Below, piece after piece: positions 47,830-61,371 of a stretch of DNA of 64,000 nt (position 1 is its first letter; each line of letters opens with the position of its first letter). Made by a program: the position numbers and the translations under genes. Source of the DNA: Sphagnum compactum (taxonomy: Eukaryota > Bryophyta > Sphagnopsida > Sphagnales); the NCBI GenBank assembly GCA_965153455.1, contig OZ234497.1:6324001-6388000 (forward strand), read 5' to 3'. A model generated the notes under the pieces. That model was not told the origin of the DNA and did not search any database. It worked only from the letters and a program-made list of their open reading frames with translations.

Positions 47830-50800
47830 TCCGCAGCCAAAATTCATAGTTAGAAGGCATTGAAATCAGATATTCTGCATGTATGGGTGGGGCATGTTTA
47901 ATTTGTGCCATCTTCTTCAGTCTTCTTCTTCTTCCTGGGGCTTCAAATGCTTTCTGTATGTTTCACTAATTATGTATGCATTTTGAATGTGAGAGACTCA
48001 TTACAGAGGATACACAAGAAGACTATTGTGCTTTATTCTTTTGAACTCAATTTGCTATGGAACCACAACAAATGAACCTCAATCCATTCTTTCCTTGACA
48101 CTTAATCTCATGACATCCTTCATAAGTTCCTTGCATGCAACTATGGATGTCAAACTATGGATGATGATCTCCTTGTAAGGTCATCAATCATTTGATCAAT
48201 GGTAATTCTATGGGTGAAGGTAGTTGGCATGGTTGTTCTTTGAATGAAGAGAGATATTAGAGGTTCAGATCCTATTTCAAAGATGATATTACCAGTGTCA
48301 GCTGGTTCTTATCCTTCAGAAAAAATCCAGTTGGGAGGATAATATGTGAAATCAAAATTCACTCTTACACAGAAGGTATCAAATAACTGGTTTTTATCAA
48401 TGTGCTGGGACCTGCCTAATATCAATTTTGCTGGTCTGGGCACTCTGTTTGGTGACACCAATAAATTTGATTATTATTTTGTAATAACTGCCTGGAATAC
48501 ATAAGGGTTGGTTTTGCAATTTCATGTTACAGAATCATCCAATCTGTTGTCTAGGTAGGTTTTTGCACAAAATGTATACCACAATTTTTATTATTTTCAT
48601 TCCAGTGCAAATTGATCTAGTTAAATTGTTTCACATTATGAACTATTAAATTGTTTCACATTAAGAAAACAGCAAAAAAAATTTCGTGGGGTTGATGGCA
48701 GGTTGATCAGATATTGGAAATAGTTCATGATGATGGGTTTCTGCTACTTCTTTGATGTGAATTTTTGCAATGTCTTTTAATTGGTTTCTTGAGTGTACAT
48801 AGAAACTACTCTAGAGTGAATTGAACATGTGGAGTGCGATTGGGGAGGACGGTTTGTGGGGCATTCAGGTGTGGGGAACTTTCTTTGATAAACCAAGAAT
48901 TATGGTTAATTACCTATTCTATAGTGCAGACTTTGTTGAATTTCTTGCCTGCTCACTCTGGAATCAAATTGCATTGATGGGGTTAATGGGTTGTTCATTG
49001 AAACTAGATAGGTGCATGTTAGGTCTTAAGTTTTAACCATCAATTTGAAGTTAGCCAAGTAATGGTACTAATTGGGTGGATCCATCTGAGAACAGCAGCG
49101 GTTTCAAGTGTTGGGTGTTGTGTTAGAAAATCAAGTTTTGTGATTTACAACCTTTAGAAAGTTTAGCCATTATGGGCATTGAAAACAAGTAGTCAAGTCA
49201 GGAGACTATATCTTTGTTTGCATCTATTATATGTCCTCCATTTGCTGACTTTTAAGGCACTAACTGATTGGCCTGACAAATAAGTTTTTAAACTACTTGT
49301 CATAAAATATTTACTTGTCAATAAATTGTCATACTCATTTGACTTGCAGCAGATCATAATGATGGGGTTGAATGGGTTTTTGAAAAAATGCAGAAAAATC
49401 AAGTATAGGGTTGATGCACGTCATTTCTTTGTTAATCTAATGCAACTCTTCTTTTTTGGTTTCAACTGTACATCAGTGATTTGAACAAGTGGAGTACAAG
49501 TGGGGAGGATTCAAGTGTTTCCAAGGTGATTAAGGTATGTTGATCCTTGGTTGTTTCATGGAACTTACCTAGGGTTGTCCATTGTACAAACTCTTTTTGT
49601 GGGCTCAATGTAGAAGCAAAACAGTTCAATGTACTTGTTGCTGTATGTTTTCTTGGATAAACATTAATGTATGTCAACATACGTGTCAATTTGTTTGAGT
49701 TATACCATTAGTTGACATGGGGTTTTGAAATGTAGGTCTAAGTCCATGGCCAGCAAAAGAAATAGTGAAAAGCAGGGAGGTGTTAGACCTAGCCAAAGGC
49801 AAAGGGTTTTAGCAACGACATGTTTGTAACATAAGCAAGAGCCTACAAAAAAGGCTATAGAAAGGAAGAGGATTTATTGAGTTGGCCTAAAACTTTCATA
49901 AGAATCATGCATGAACGCACCTCCTGGAGCACAATGAGGAGAGCAAGCATCGTAGAAACATAGCACAATCATTGTTCAATCTATTTTTGATCTATTGTTA
50001 GAAGTTGGAGATGTGAACCAACAAAAAGAAATGTTAACTTGGGTGTTGGACACAAGCTATTGTTTGCAGTTAGGCCAAATCATTGGAGCCAAAAGGATGA
50101 CATGGCAACATTTGAAATTGTGGGGAATGTGAAGGTTGAGTTTCATTCTATACAGGAAAGTAAGAACAAAAACTAATTGATTGCAAAACATGCAACATTA
50201 AGTATGTGCTTCTCAACATGTGCTACTAGCATTTCAATCACAAGGACGACATGCATCCTTGGATTACACTACTGTAACATTGTTGTTGCAATAGGTAGAC
50301 GGCCATTAATTGATACATCCATCAATCTAGAATGGGCAACAAAGACAAAAACGCAATGATCTGGTGTGCTTTTTTTAATCACAAAGAACATTGTCAAGGC
50401 ATGGTGGGTGGACCAATTTGGAGTTTCACCAAATTGAAAGGAGGTGTGCAGCTTGCAAGTTTCAAGAAAGGTGTATAAACAACATACAAAACATTAGCTA
50501 TTGGAAGACCAAGTATGTATGCTACAATGTTTAACCAAATGTTGTACACCTTCTCTATTTCTACTTCATTTGATTTTTTTTGTGGTTTGCAAGCCTTGGG
50601 TAGGTGACTAAGTGCCTATCACAAATCATTTCATTTTTTGGTTGGTTTGCTTCAAGTAGGAGAACTATGTACATTGTATCCATTGATTTGTTTTGGTCTA
50701 CAAGCTTCAAGTAGATGATATAAAATGTACCAAAAGTGGTAGTGATGGATGGTATTTCTTATAGCTTCTTACAACAAAGGTCTAGGAAGTTGTAAGAAAT

Positions 50801-52487
50801 ACCATCTAAAAATTTAGAAAAGGAAAGTCCTTGGAAGTCTTGTTGGCAATCCTATGAAGTTATAAGAAATACCAAGTTCAGGAAGCAGCTATAAGTATTC
50901 AATGGGTACTCCCAATACTTTGTGGTATACCAAAATGCCCAATGAATAACTATAGGTACTTCTATATTTCTTAAGTACACTAAGTATTTTTGTGCTTTAT
51001 AAGTACATGCATTTATGTATTTCATCAATACGATTTGTATTTCATGAATGCAAGGTTATGATTTGAAATACCTTGAAAGGTTTGTAATACTTAACTCCAT
51101 TTGCAAATTTTGTGAATGTATTCTATTAATGTGAGCAAATACTTTTCAACACTTCATACTTGGGACTTTGTGATTCTAAAACCATAGTGGAAGGAATAGT
51201 AGTATTTCAGACCTTCTTGCTTTACTGAATCCAAGTAATATTTGTGCACAATACCTATTGGTTTTATAAACCATGTTTATTTGTCATATGTTTTGCAACA
51301 TCTAAAGTTTCTTGAGTACTCATTTAGAACAACTTTATGAAGATGTTTAAAATACAAGGGTGATGGGACTCTCTATAGATGGACAACACGCAAATACAAG
51401 AGTTTGGAATATTGTTGAAATATGTGTTTGAATTCATGTCAAATTGGATGGTCTTGCCTTGTCTAAAACCCATATAATATCTATTATCGTTTTAAGCATC
51501 TAAACTTATTCTTCCTTATCATAACATGCAATTTATTATTGTTTTGCCACAATTTCTAATTCCTATTAATACTTTTAGTGTGTGTCAAGAGCTTGGTGGT
51601 TATGAATGTATTGATTAAAGTTAAAAACTATAGCAACCTATGCAAAATAGGTTGTGCATGGAGACTAAATGTACATGTATGATTCTAAAAAACATTATCA
51701 TGGGTCCATACCAAGTTTGTCATGTTAGCATGTTCTTGTTTATTTATTTTGGTGTTGCTTTGTAGAATATGATAAACATTGTGGCTGTTTGAAATTGTAT
51801 GGCAAGTTGAATCAACCTTAACACCTATTTTTTCATTGTGATACTTTCTTTCAAAATCTAATGATGACTTTAGATAATTTGCTGGTTTGATTGATTCTAA
51901 AAGATAATTGCTATGTATTAATAGAAATATTGTACTTGCATGATTTTAAAGAACATCTAATTAATAATGGGAATGTCATGTCAGTTTGTAGTATTGTTTT
52001 AGTGTGCATTATATAATTACTTTAAATGACCGTAGGTTTCATGTGGCACATATAGAAGACTGTACTTTAACCAAAATGCATATCACATTATTTCAACTTC
52101 TTTAGTTTTTTGAATGTTGTAAAACAATTATATTGTATGAAGTTTGATTGAATATTTTGGGAGGTTCATAATAATGTAAGTGTTGCGATTAGTTAGGTTT
52201 TTCAAAACCCTTCTTTGTCAACAAAGTTAGGTTAGTATTCACAAATAATGGAGTCTTTGAATATTTTAGACACAATCAAATCAATTTGAGTTTGGAAAAG
52301 AAAAGGTTTATTCTTTCATTTTAAGGTATTAAACATTTTGTGTTTAGAATCATTTGTGTCAAATTTATTGTCTTTTACTTTCAAGTATTTGTGTTGCTTT
52401 TAAGTACTAGATGTATTGCGTTTTTGTTTTCAAAAGATGTGTCAAGTTTTTGAAATAACCAAATTGCGTTAGTTGATAAATTCACAA
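47830..52487. other. Intergenic DNA, no gene recognised
   Basis: Includes a direct duplication of about 26 bp, AAATTGTTTCACATTA (near 48628 and 48651), and a small foldback at about 50743-50793 (GATGGTATTTCTTA against GTAAGAAATACCATC). Around 50.00-50.10 kb a protein-like plus segment reads KEMLTWVLDTSYCLQLGQII but belongs to no family I can name. Otherwise AT-rich and featureless. Confidence 0.5.
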
Positions 52488-52730
52488 GCTGTATTGTAGA
52501 ATCTAGATTTTTTTAGCGTTGCAAATTCACAACTAACAAACTATAATGTATAATTTAGAATTTTTTTGGTGTTGTATATACACAAGCTATAACGTGTATA
52601 ATTTGGATGTTTTCTGGTGTTGCAAACTCACAAGTTATAATTTGTACAATCTAGATTTTTTTTGGTGTTACAAATTCACAAGCTATAATGTACAATTTGG
52701 AAATTTTCAGTGTTGCAAATTTAGAAGTTG
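52487..52730. repeat. 48-50 bp tandem repeat, about five copies
   Basis: The unit runs from ACAAGCTATAATGTATAATT through TTTGGATTTTTTTTGGTGTTGCAAATTC-like sequence. Because the unit is near 48 bp, the plus frame 52546-52731 encodes a repeating 16-residue motif (YNLDFFWCCKFTSYNV-like). This is regarded as accidental, since the frame has no flanking coding sequence. Confidence 0.75.
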
Positions 52731-54970
52731 AAAAAGGTTTGTTAAATTTTTTCGATTGCCAACTATCCACACAACTTTTTGGTGACCGAAAAAATTTGAT
52801 CAACATTCGACGACATTTTATCGGCCATGTGTGGCTATTGCATGAGAACACTATCAAATGGTGATCTTATTTTTTCAATCGCCAAATTCTTTGGGTGTGC
52901 CTATTTTATAGGGTACCTTTAATTTAACCTCTATAAGGAACTTTTCATTTTCATTTATCCTCACTTTTTTATTCAATGTGTACGATTTCGGTTGTTTTGG
53001 ACAATTGGTGTGCAACATTTCAAAAAAAGGGGGGAAGGGACTCCATGCACTATTTTTTGTCATTTTTGTGATTGCAATTTGTTTTGAAAAACGAAATATG
53101 TCAAGCAATCAAGTTGAAGGAGAGATAATCGAGTAGGCTCACAAAGGGATGCCCACAACATCGTGACTTGGAATTATGAAGGGGCAGATGTCATATATTT
53201 CCTAGGCCAAGAAGATGGCGAATATGATGTGAATATTTATTGATTACTAAAAGATTTATTGTACAAGGACATACTATTGACATTATATACTAAATGTAAT
53301 GGACTGGTAAAATGTGTTCATAGCTTTGGATCACAATGGCACTAGTGTCAAATATCTTCCATGTGCATTTGAAGGAGTCTATTTTTTAAATATTTCAATT
53401 CGCCTGAGGACTTGTTGTGTGAGGACATCCCAATGGAGTTTCATGTTTACAACACACAAGACTATTTCGACACAATATGACATTTTATAATTTTCAGTTG
53501 AATTCATTAAAAAAAGTAACAATGTCTTTATTAGGAGAAGTTCTATTTAGAAACTATTGGAAATACCATTTTGATAGTGTATTATCGAGGTTTCATATTT
53601 TTATAGATATTGATCGATTCGATTCGAGTTAATTGAAATTTTTTGGGGTAATTTTTCATTCTTTTTTTATTACAATAATTATAGCTAAGCACTCCTTCCT
53701 TTTAACCCTCATTAAAAAGATGTGTTACAAAATTTTGTCAACTTTCACTCCCAACAAGGAAGGAAAGTCCTCCCCTTCTCACCAATATAGATGGGCCAAA
53801 TGGGGAAGCATTCCATATTTCCACAAAATCTTTTATTTTGGGGGGCCTCCATAGTTTAAACTTTTTTTTTTGCGATGGCCCAATCAAATTGGTTCATTGC
53901 AAAAAAACAAAAGTTGGACTTGTGAAGCACCCCCAATTGATTAATATGAAACATAATAAGCACCCCCAATTTTATAATAGGGGATCACACAACATGGTGA
54001 TCGAAAGGGTTTTAATCGCCATTAGGGGGGAAAACGAAAAAGGAAAAAACAAATGAAGGTGGTGAAGGGGAGGATCGCACTACATGACAACTAAAAATGT
54101 TTCAATTACCATCAAGTGGAATTGAAAGAGGAGAGGAAAACAAATTGTAACAACCAAAAGGTTTTCGGTCTCCACATGGGTGTGGCACACAAAAGGTTTT
54201 TGGTCGCCATAGGCGCATGGTGACAAAAAGCCTTTGATTGCCATAGTTTGATGGCAACTACATTGAGTTAGCATTTGATGGAATGATTAAATTCAATCAC
54301 CACCAAATAGTTTTTATGATTTTGGTCGTCGTGGATGGATCAAGTCCATTTTTAGTCACCATTTAAGAATTGGCAGATGGTAATTGAATTTTTTTCAACC
54401 ATCCAATGTGATTGATTTTTTAAAAAGTCGTTGAGGGTATATGAATTTTAAAATGCAATTTTTGAGCAACTTTGTTCTCGTTTGGGTTTTGTGTCTTTGG
54501 TTGCCCCTTTACAACCATTGTGTGGAACTTTGGGTGAGTTGAAGTGATCAAATCCTTGGCGAAAGGTGATTTGTTTACATTTTGCAAAAATTCTCACACA
54601 TTAAACCTTGAAATTTCAGGACTCTAATTGCTATTAACAATTAATGCTTGGAAAGTCTTTGGGTTTTTTGTCATCCAAGGTTTCAACAATGTTATCGAAT
54701 GAACAATCAAGTGAACATCCATCGGGTGGATTAGCCAAAACTTTTAAACCAAGTTATCTCACACATCATTTGGTACTTATCCCCACAAACCTTTGAACAA
54801 CTCACCCTTAACCATGCATAAGCGAGGGGTTACAAAAATTTCTAATGGGGAGAGTACTTCATCATGTAATCTTGAAAGTGTTAAAGGCTTGATAACAATG
54901 ACCTTAAATAAATCGCCATGCAATGATTCCAAGACATTATCATGACATTTTTCATGGATCACACAAATGA
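52730..54970. other. AT-rich DNA with scattered short repeats (AAAAGGTTTTNGGTCGCCAT type)
   Basis: Between about 53995 and 54260 five related segments recur (GATCGAAAGGGTTTTAATCG, CCAAAAGGTTTTCGGTCTCC, CAAAAGGTTTTTGGTCGCCA, CAAAAAGCCTTTGATTGCCA and a weaker one). Similar fragments lie at 52750-52890 and 54300-54420. This is probably a degraded short-unit repeat family. No gene recognised. Confidence 0.45.
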
Positions 54971-54973
54971 CAT

Positions 54974-55793
54974 ATGGGTGTAAACAGGATAACACAAGCC
55001 ACACCCACATGTTTTATGACTAGTTTTGAGACTACTTTTTGGAAAATGTTCTTAAAATTTTTGTGAAATTTTCTTGAAAAAAATTTAGAATTTTTTTTTA
55101 ATATTATTTTATTAAGGTTTATGTTAAAAATTTGGCCAAAAATGTCATTTAAAGTTTTTTCAAATCCATTTGGGTACAATCACGGTAACACGTACCATAA
55201 GAAGTGTAATTAGACTTATTGATGTTCCATGTTGTTGAATTGGTAATTTAATTTTGTGTTGAAATGTAGGATTTATTCATATGATAACATTCATAATATA
55301 TCACAGGAACTTGTGAATAAATTTGAAATTAATCAAATGAATAAAATAATCAAAAACATTAATAAAACACTATAACTAATGCTTTTAAGCAGTAAAAATA
55401 AATGTTTAATAATTTTAATTTTTTTATAAATGACATATTTTGAATTTTTTTTAATGCAAGGCTTATCAAAATACTATAAAAATAAATATCATGATTTTTA
55501 AAGATTTTTTTGAGGATTTTTTCAAAAATATTTCAAAAATATTCTAGGAATACTTCTTTAAAAGTAATCACAAAAGTAGTCAAAAAATAGGCTGATGTGG
55601 TTCATGTTATCCTATTTGCACCCATTTACAAGTCCTTTTACTATTTAATAGCAAACATTATAATGTTTAATGAATGTTTTTGTTTATTTTTTATTCATTG
55701 GATTAATTTCAAATTAATTCACATGTTCCCATGATATATTAAAAATACGACAATATAAACAAATCTTACAATTTCAATGTCACATTAAATTAC
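54974..55793. repeat. Complex inverted repeat, arm order A-B-A'-B'
   Basis: Arm A (54974-55035, starts ATGGGTGTAAACAGGATAAC) is matched by its complement A' (55564-55625) at about three quarters of 62 positions. Arm B (about 55243-55390, containing GGAACTTGTGAATAAATTTG) is matched by its complement B' (about 55640-55793) at clearly higher identity. The order A-B-A'-B' is not a simple palindrome (which would be A-B-B'-A'). It is either a ~650-bp foldback element with A/A' as ends beside a separate inverted duplication of B, or two opposed copies of a rearranged repeat. Confidence 0.6.
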
Positions 55794-55879
55794 AACTTTA
55801 AAACATAAAAAAAAACAAATGTTACACTTGCTATGGTATATGTTATTATGATTGCACCCATACTTTGATGGTGCTTTTG

Positions 55880-57760
55880 TGAGTAAATGAGGAACATGCC
55901 TAGAGAAGTATAAGTAGGTCATGGAGTATAAGTTTTTAGTTGAATTAAATGGTTCCCCACAATACACTGAACCTTGGAATTCTAAGGGGTTTTCGAGATA
56001 GTTTGAATCCAAAATTTTAGATGTGGCCACAAACTTATAATAATGGTTTGATGTCCTTTATCCACAAAAAAAAGAAGGCAAAGTGGACCATAGAGGTGGC
56101 AAACTTGTGGGAAATTTTTTCATTGTGGGCCAAATTTGCAAAGAATTGGTTGAAGAAGAAGGTGAGATTTGCACCATGGATGGAAGAAGATGTTTAAAAC
56201 CTTTTGGCCCAAATTCGAAGCTGTGGTGTGTTATGGATTCTAACCACAACAAATGTGTTCCCATTGTTGGGTGGAGACAATTATGGTGGTTATGGTGTGG
56301 TGCACAAGGTGTGAATTAAAAGATTATATCGCATCCCAAACATGATTGAGTTGGTGGGGAAGACACCCAAAACGAATGATAAGTGGACATCCAAGTGTTA
56401 TCAAATTATTTTCCATCCACATAGAGACTATGGAGGCATACACATTATGGTGGGATGGGGGAATTCATGGGAAAAATGTTGGATTACACAAAATACTCCC
56501 CAATTATGGATAATCGTACATTATTGCAAGAAAGGGGGCTAAACATGAAAGGGCGAACACGACTTGTCATCTTTAAGGTGTTTGCACACTACGGTGACTT
56601 TATATGGACATCACAATGGTAGTTTTTCCTGTATTCTGTAGATATAAGAAAATAAATTAAATAAAATTCATTAAAACAATGAAAAAAGGGACTCATTTAT
56701 GTAAAACTATCATAATCAACCTTCCAAGAATGGAAAATTCAAATCAAAATCATGGATAACTAATAAGTAATGGACTTAAAAATTTTGTCCACGTTTTTTG
56801 TCACACTTGCAAAAGTCACGAATATGGATTTTTATCTTACAATGTGTTAGTCTTATGTATTTGAAACTTTGGGATATTGGATGAATTATATTTAAGAAAC
56901 TAAAGATCCATTGAATGAATGCAATGTGATTCTAATTTATTATGTTATGGACTTTTTAAAATCCCAAAATTGGAATTATTTAAAAAACCTTTTAAAGTAT
57001 TTAAAATTATTATTAAAAAAAATTATTTGTGATATTTTTTATATGTCTTGTAACATCATGAATTGAAATTGGAAATGAAAAAAAAATTTACTTTCAATAT
57101 CATATAAATATTCATGTTTTAAGCCAGTTTTCAACTACATTAAAATAGGATTTTGAAAAGGAATTCTAATTTGCCGAAATTGTGACACCCTAGTGTGTTT
57201 TTGCCTTTTAGGCGAAATCATGCGAAGTTGCATGGGCATTCATAAACATTATGAATGCAGTACATCATTGTGAAATTTTGCACAACAACTTGTCCAAGGA
57301 CAACATTATGTTACATTTTTCATTGGACAAACCAAATGTTGTGTACATAGGTGTGTGCAATTAGGGTGAAGCTGGGCGCTTGCAAGAGGTGATGGGTTTG
57401 CAAAAGAACAAGATGCCACCAACGTAAAGAAAATGTGTTGGAGAATTGCCCCATAATTGTTTTCTGAGTTGAAAATTACAAATTCCCCTATATGAATGGC
57501 CAAACAACATGCCACAACTTTGAGGTTTGAAGCATATTTGGTGGGTAGGCTAGCAAATGTCATATGGGGTGAAGATTGGGATGTAAAATATTTTGTGGAC
57601 AATTCAACTAAGATGTCATTTGAGAAATTGATCCATGACATGTATGACCCAAATCCAAAGACATGAATAATTGTTCAACACGTCGTGCGCACATTGATGG
57701 GGCCTCCATACAAATGGACTACACTTAATGAATGTTATTGAAGCCAACCATAGTTGATAG
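55880..57760 (+). pseudogene. Kinase-like gene relic of an unfamiliar family
   Basis: A plus-strand relic in two parts. Part 1 (about 55905-56600) reads VELNGSPQYTEPWNSKGFSR, KLVGNFFIVGQICKEL, MDGRRCLKPFGPNSKLWCVM, VPIVGWRQLWWLWCGAQG, then PKTNDKWTSKCYQIIFHPH and MVGWGNSWEKCWITQNTPQLW and, after a frame change, a VFAHYGDF-like end. An AT-rich gap follows, ending tttttgccttttag at 57211, so possibly an intron. Part 2 (57212-57760) resembles a protein-kinase C-lobe: HHCEILHNNLSKDNIMLHF looks like the catalytic loop (HxDLSxxN, here HNN), NVVYIGVCN-stop-GEAGRL occupies the activation-segment position, and later frames give EKLIHDMYDPNPKT. Several stops and shifts make it inactive. The N-terminal part has no domain I can name. 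A repeated, transposon-amplified family is suspected but not shown here. Confidence 0.5.
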
Positions 57761-60700
57761 TTTGTAGTTGTTACATATGGAATGTGGTGTAGGATGAAAA
57801 CATGATCAAGTAGACAACTTTTGTACCTTGTCACAAAAAATTACAAGTAGAAACATAAGATTTTTGATGCATTAAAAGTAGAAATATTATTTTATTCAAT
57901 GATTAATATGAAGATAATCTTTCACTTTAATATTATAATTTTGAAAAATGAACATCTTCATGTAGATTTAAGTAGATTTTACAACAATTGTATCTACTTG
58001 TAGGAAGTTTTTGATCTTACAAAATGGGTTGCAAGTAGATGAAATGTTGAATTTTTTCTACTTTCAAGTTAATGGAACTTTAAAAAATATTTGTGTACTA
58101 TCAAATTATGCATATTATAATCATAATACATAAAACTTTTAATGTAAAAGTAGGTTTGAACACTGTCAAATTCAAATCTAGTTCTCATTTAATTTATGAT
58201 ACCGAAGTTTTTCAAATTTTGTATTCAACTTACCATAAACTAAATAGAGGGCCATGTTTTTTCATATTTCTACTTTCATGTGTTTATATCAAAAATTCTG
58301 TCATTTTTAAATTGCATTTTGGGTGCATTACTTTTTGTGTCTACTTTACCATGCCTACACTTTGTAATTTGCAGGATCTTTAAAAAATGACATGTTTTGG
58401 ACTTGTAGATTTTATAAACCCAATTCAATTTTGTAAGTGAATCATGTTGCCATGTGTAATTGAATTTGAGATTTGTGAATCCATCTTTTTTAGGGTCACA
58501 TCATGGTTGAAATACCCAAAAGGACTGTCTCATTTCATATTCACTAGACCCCCTCACTTAAACATGTTAAAACTTAATGACACATTCATATTGAAAGTTT
58601 GATTTTATTCATAAATAGATACATTACAAAGGTATTTTTTAAAGCATAAAATGTCAAATTTGAACAAGTTTAAGGATTCCTACCAAGTTTTTGAAAAAAA
58701 TCCAAGACTTTATCTCATGAGAAAAAATAGTTTAAGGACTCATAAGGAATGTCTAAACAAACACCTTATGTACTAATGTGTATAAAATGTATGAATGCCC
58801 TATTGTGATGTAACAAATTTCAAAAAGTCAAATTTCAAAGAATTTTGAGCCATTATAGTACATGGCCCACATTGGATAAATTTTACTATTCTCATTTTCA
58901 TAAGTGAAAAAAATAGATACTTTAAAGGCTTATATAAAATTTGGAACAAAATTGTTTCATTTGACATTAAAAAGAAAAGGTGAAATGTAAAACAAGCTGT
59001 GAGAAAATGAAAGAAAAAATGAATTTGGGAGTCTTTTGAATGAGTCTTTAAGGTTCAAATGTGGTACCTCAATTATGCTTGGACCCAAGAAGCCCATAGC
59101 CAAATACACTTTTGCGACAATGCACATGTTGCCAATGTTTTCTATCACATTTATTACTATTTTCTACAAGCATATATTTAGAATTTGTAGGAAATTTACA
59201 TGCAATGTGTCATCATACCATACATTTAAAATGATAAAAACTAAGTAAAAATGTGATAATCAATAATGTGATTTGTGGGTCAAAAAGTCTAGTCTCAAAT
59301 TATGTAGGTGTCCATTTTTTTGAAAGTTCCCAATAGCGAAGGATTCCAGATTCACAAATGTTTTTGGATGAAAAATGCAATGTGTTAAACACATGGCCAA
59401 ATGTTTTGTTTGTGACCAATTCATCATGAAATGTAGAACCCAAGCATTTGAAAAATTATAAAATTATTGCAAAACATATAGTTAAAATTTAGTCCCCAAA
59501 AAAACACCCATTGTCCATACATGGTACCCAAAACATGCAAAAGGAAGCCTAGCTCTTACTTTTGAGCAACTTTTATTGAACCAATAATATAGGCTGTAAC
59601 AACACCTTCTGCTACAAACACTGGCATTTAAAACCCTTTTAGGTTTGTGTGAATTGAAATTTTTAGAAAATTTTGAGAATTGGAAAAACATAATTTCCAA
59701 CTCAATTTGCATTACTATGTCCTGTGTTCCTACGTGAATGCCCAACACTATGTTCCCACAATTCTTTCCCTTGCCATTAGCTTAGGCCAAAAATGGTGAC
59801 AAACACAACTAGAAATAGAAATCCTTCCCAATAAATGAGGTGAGGCAAAATGCACACACAATAAAAACCCAGAAACACACCAACTTGGTCTACTATTCAA
59901 AAACCATTCATAAATCTCGTAGCACAAAAGATGACATTTCTGAGACGCTCTCTAGATGACACCAACCATAAAATTACAAATCATGTCTCACACTGAAAAA
60001 GCTTTCAATCAACAAACTGAAAAGTTGAATTTTAGAACAAAAATCCGTTTCTAACAAATTATGCATTAGTAAAAGGAGCCATTACAGTTCCGTTTATATT
60101 TCCATACAGTTAGCTGGTCTTGTTTTATATCTCAGAATGAGAACAATGCACAGCACTAGTAGATATCATGTCATAGATACTTATTAGTTGGATGTAAGTT
60201 CTTTAGATTAAAAATTACTCATTCCATAGTAGGTACCATTGTAACATCAATCGGTCAAATAAGCATTCCCGTGAACCGTTTGCTACAGTAGCATTGATGA
60301 TCAAAACTTTTCTGATCTTGTATCTTTTTTATCAGCACTACTAGTACTTAGAGATCAAAGGGGCACACAATTACTGACCTTGTGGGTATTAATATTTTCA
60401 CACATTTTAAGATGTAAAATTGCAAAGATCTTTAGTGGCCCGACAACCCCTCAAGATCAAGATTTGATTTTGGTGGTAATACTGTCGGACGTGCTGGAGA
60501 CAGGTGGACACGAGAGAGAGAGAGAAAGATACGGACAGAGATTGGTTCATTGCCAAATCCTACTTTCAACAAACCCCAGGGTTAATTGCTCAAACTGGCC
60601 ACCACAAAAACAACGCCCCAATAGGATCACCCAATGTCTAGTGAGATCACAGAGGTGTGCACAGTTGAATTGAATTTTGCTCAAGATGGACCACTTCCAT

Positions 60701-61370
60701 GTAAATTCATCACCCTACCAAAGCAATATATATGTATATATATATAGTGTGTGTGATCTTCACCCCTGCCAAATCATTGTGAACAAATATCCAACGCAGC
60801 TTACAATCACAACAGGACATCCAAACTGCAAAGTCTGATGAAGATTTGAGCCAACAGTCATGTACCTGAGAAGCCGAAATTCCGTTCTCAGGTTCATATT
60901 TTGTGATGCAGTACAGCAACAAGCACCTGATGCTCTTCAGCATCCACCAGCGGGCGCTTTAGACGTCCTGTTGACAGAGCTTCCGGATCTGTTGTTCTTA
61001 TCCCATTGTACAGGTCCAAACAGCTAAGTTGGGGGTACTCCAGAAGCAGGCTACTTCCAGGCATCTGAATTCTGCAAAAATGGATTCATAGTGCTGATAT
61101 GTTAACAAATCATCTAGCCGTGTCGTCTGCACAAGTTCATGTTCAATTTCCTTTCGTTTCATACACGTGCAAATCCTGTGATACGTTGCATGCATGTTTA
61201 CTGGGACGTGCACATGACGCACACACAGAGTTTGCCAATTAATGTTCACGAGTTCACAACAGAGAGCTTGCAGCTCACGGTAAGGTGCACGAGATCATGG
61301 CACTGAAAAAGACTGAAGTGGTTTCATTACAGAAGTGACAATGCAGAAGAATAATCAAGTTGTAGAATGG
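57761..61370. other. Intergenic DNA and 3' flank of the MADS gene
   Basis: AT-rich to about 60.3 kb, then more GC-rich. A (GA)n run lies at about 60510-60530 and a (TA)n run at about 60726-60746. No ORF with a recognisable domain. The 3' UTR of the minus-strand MADS gene should occupy the right end of this interval, but no canonical AATAAA was found on that strand. Confidence 0.5.
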
Positions 61371-61371
61371 G

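Noticed and set aside
50000-50480. Protein-like segments (KEMLTWVLDTSYCLQLGQII and downstream) as a gene
   Set aside because: Short, in several frames, and not matching a family I can name. Left as unassigned debris.
52546-52731. Open frame with repeating YNLDFFWCCKFTSYNV-like motif as a repeat protein
   Set aside because: It arises because the tandem unit is near 48 bp, a multiple of three. There is no flanking coding sequence and no start context.
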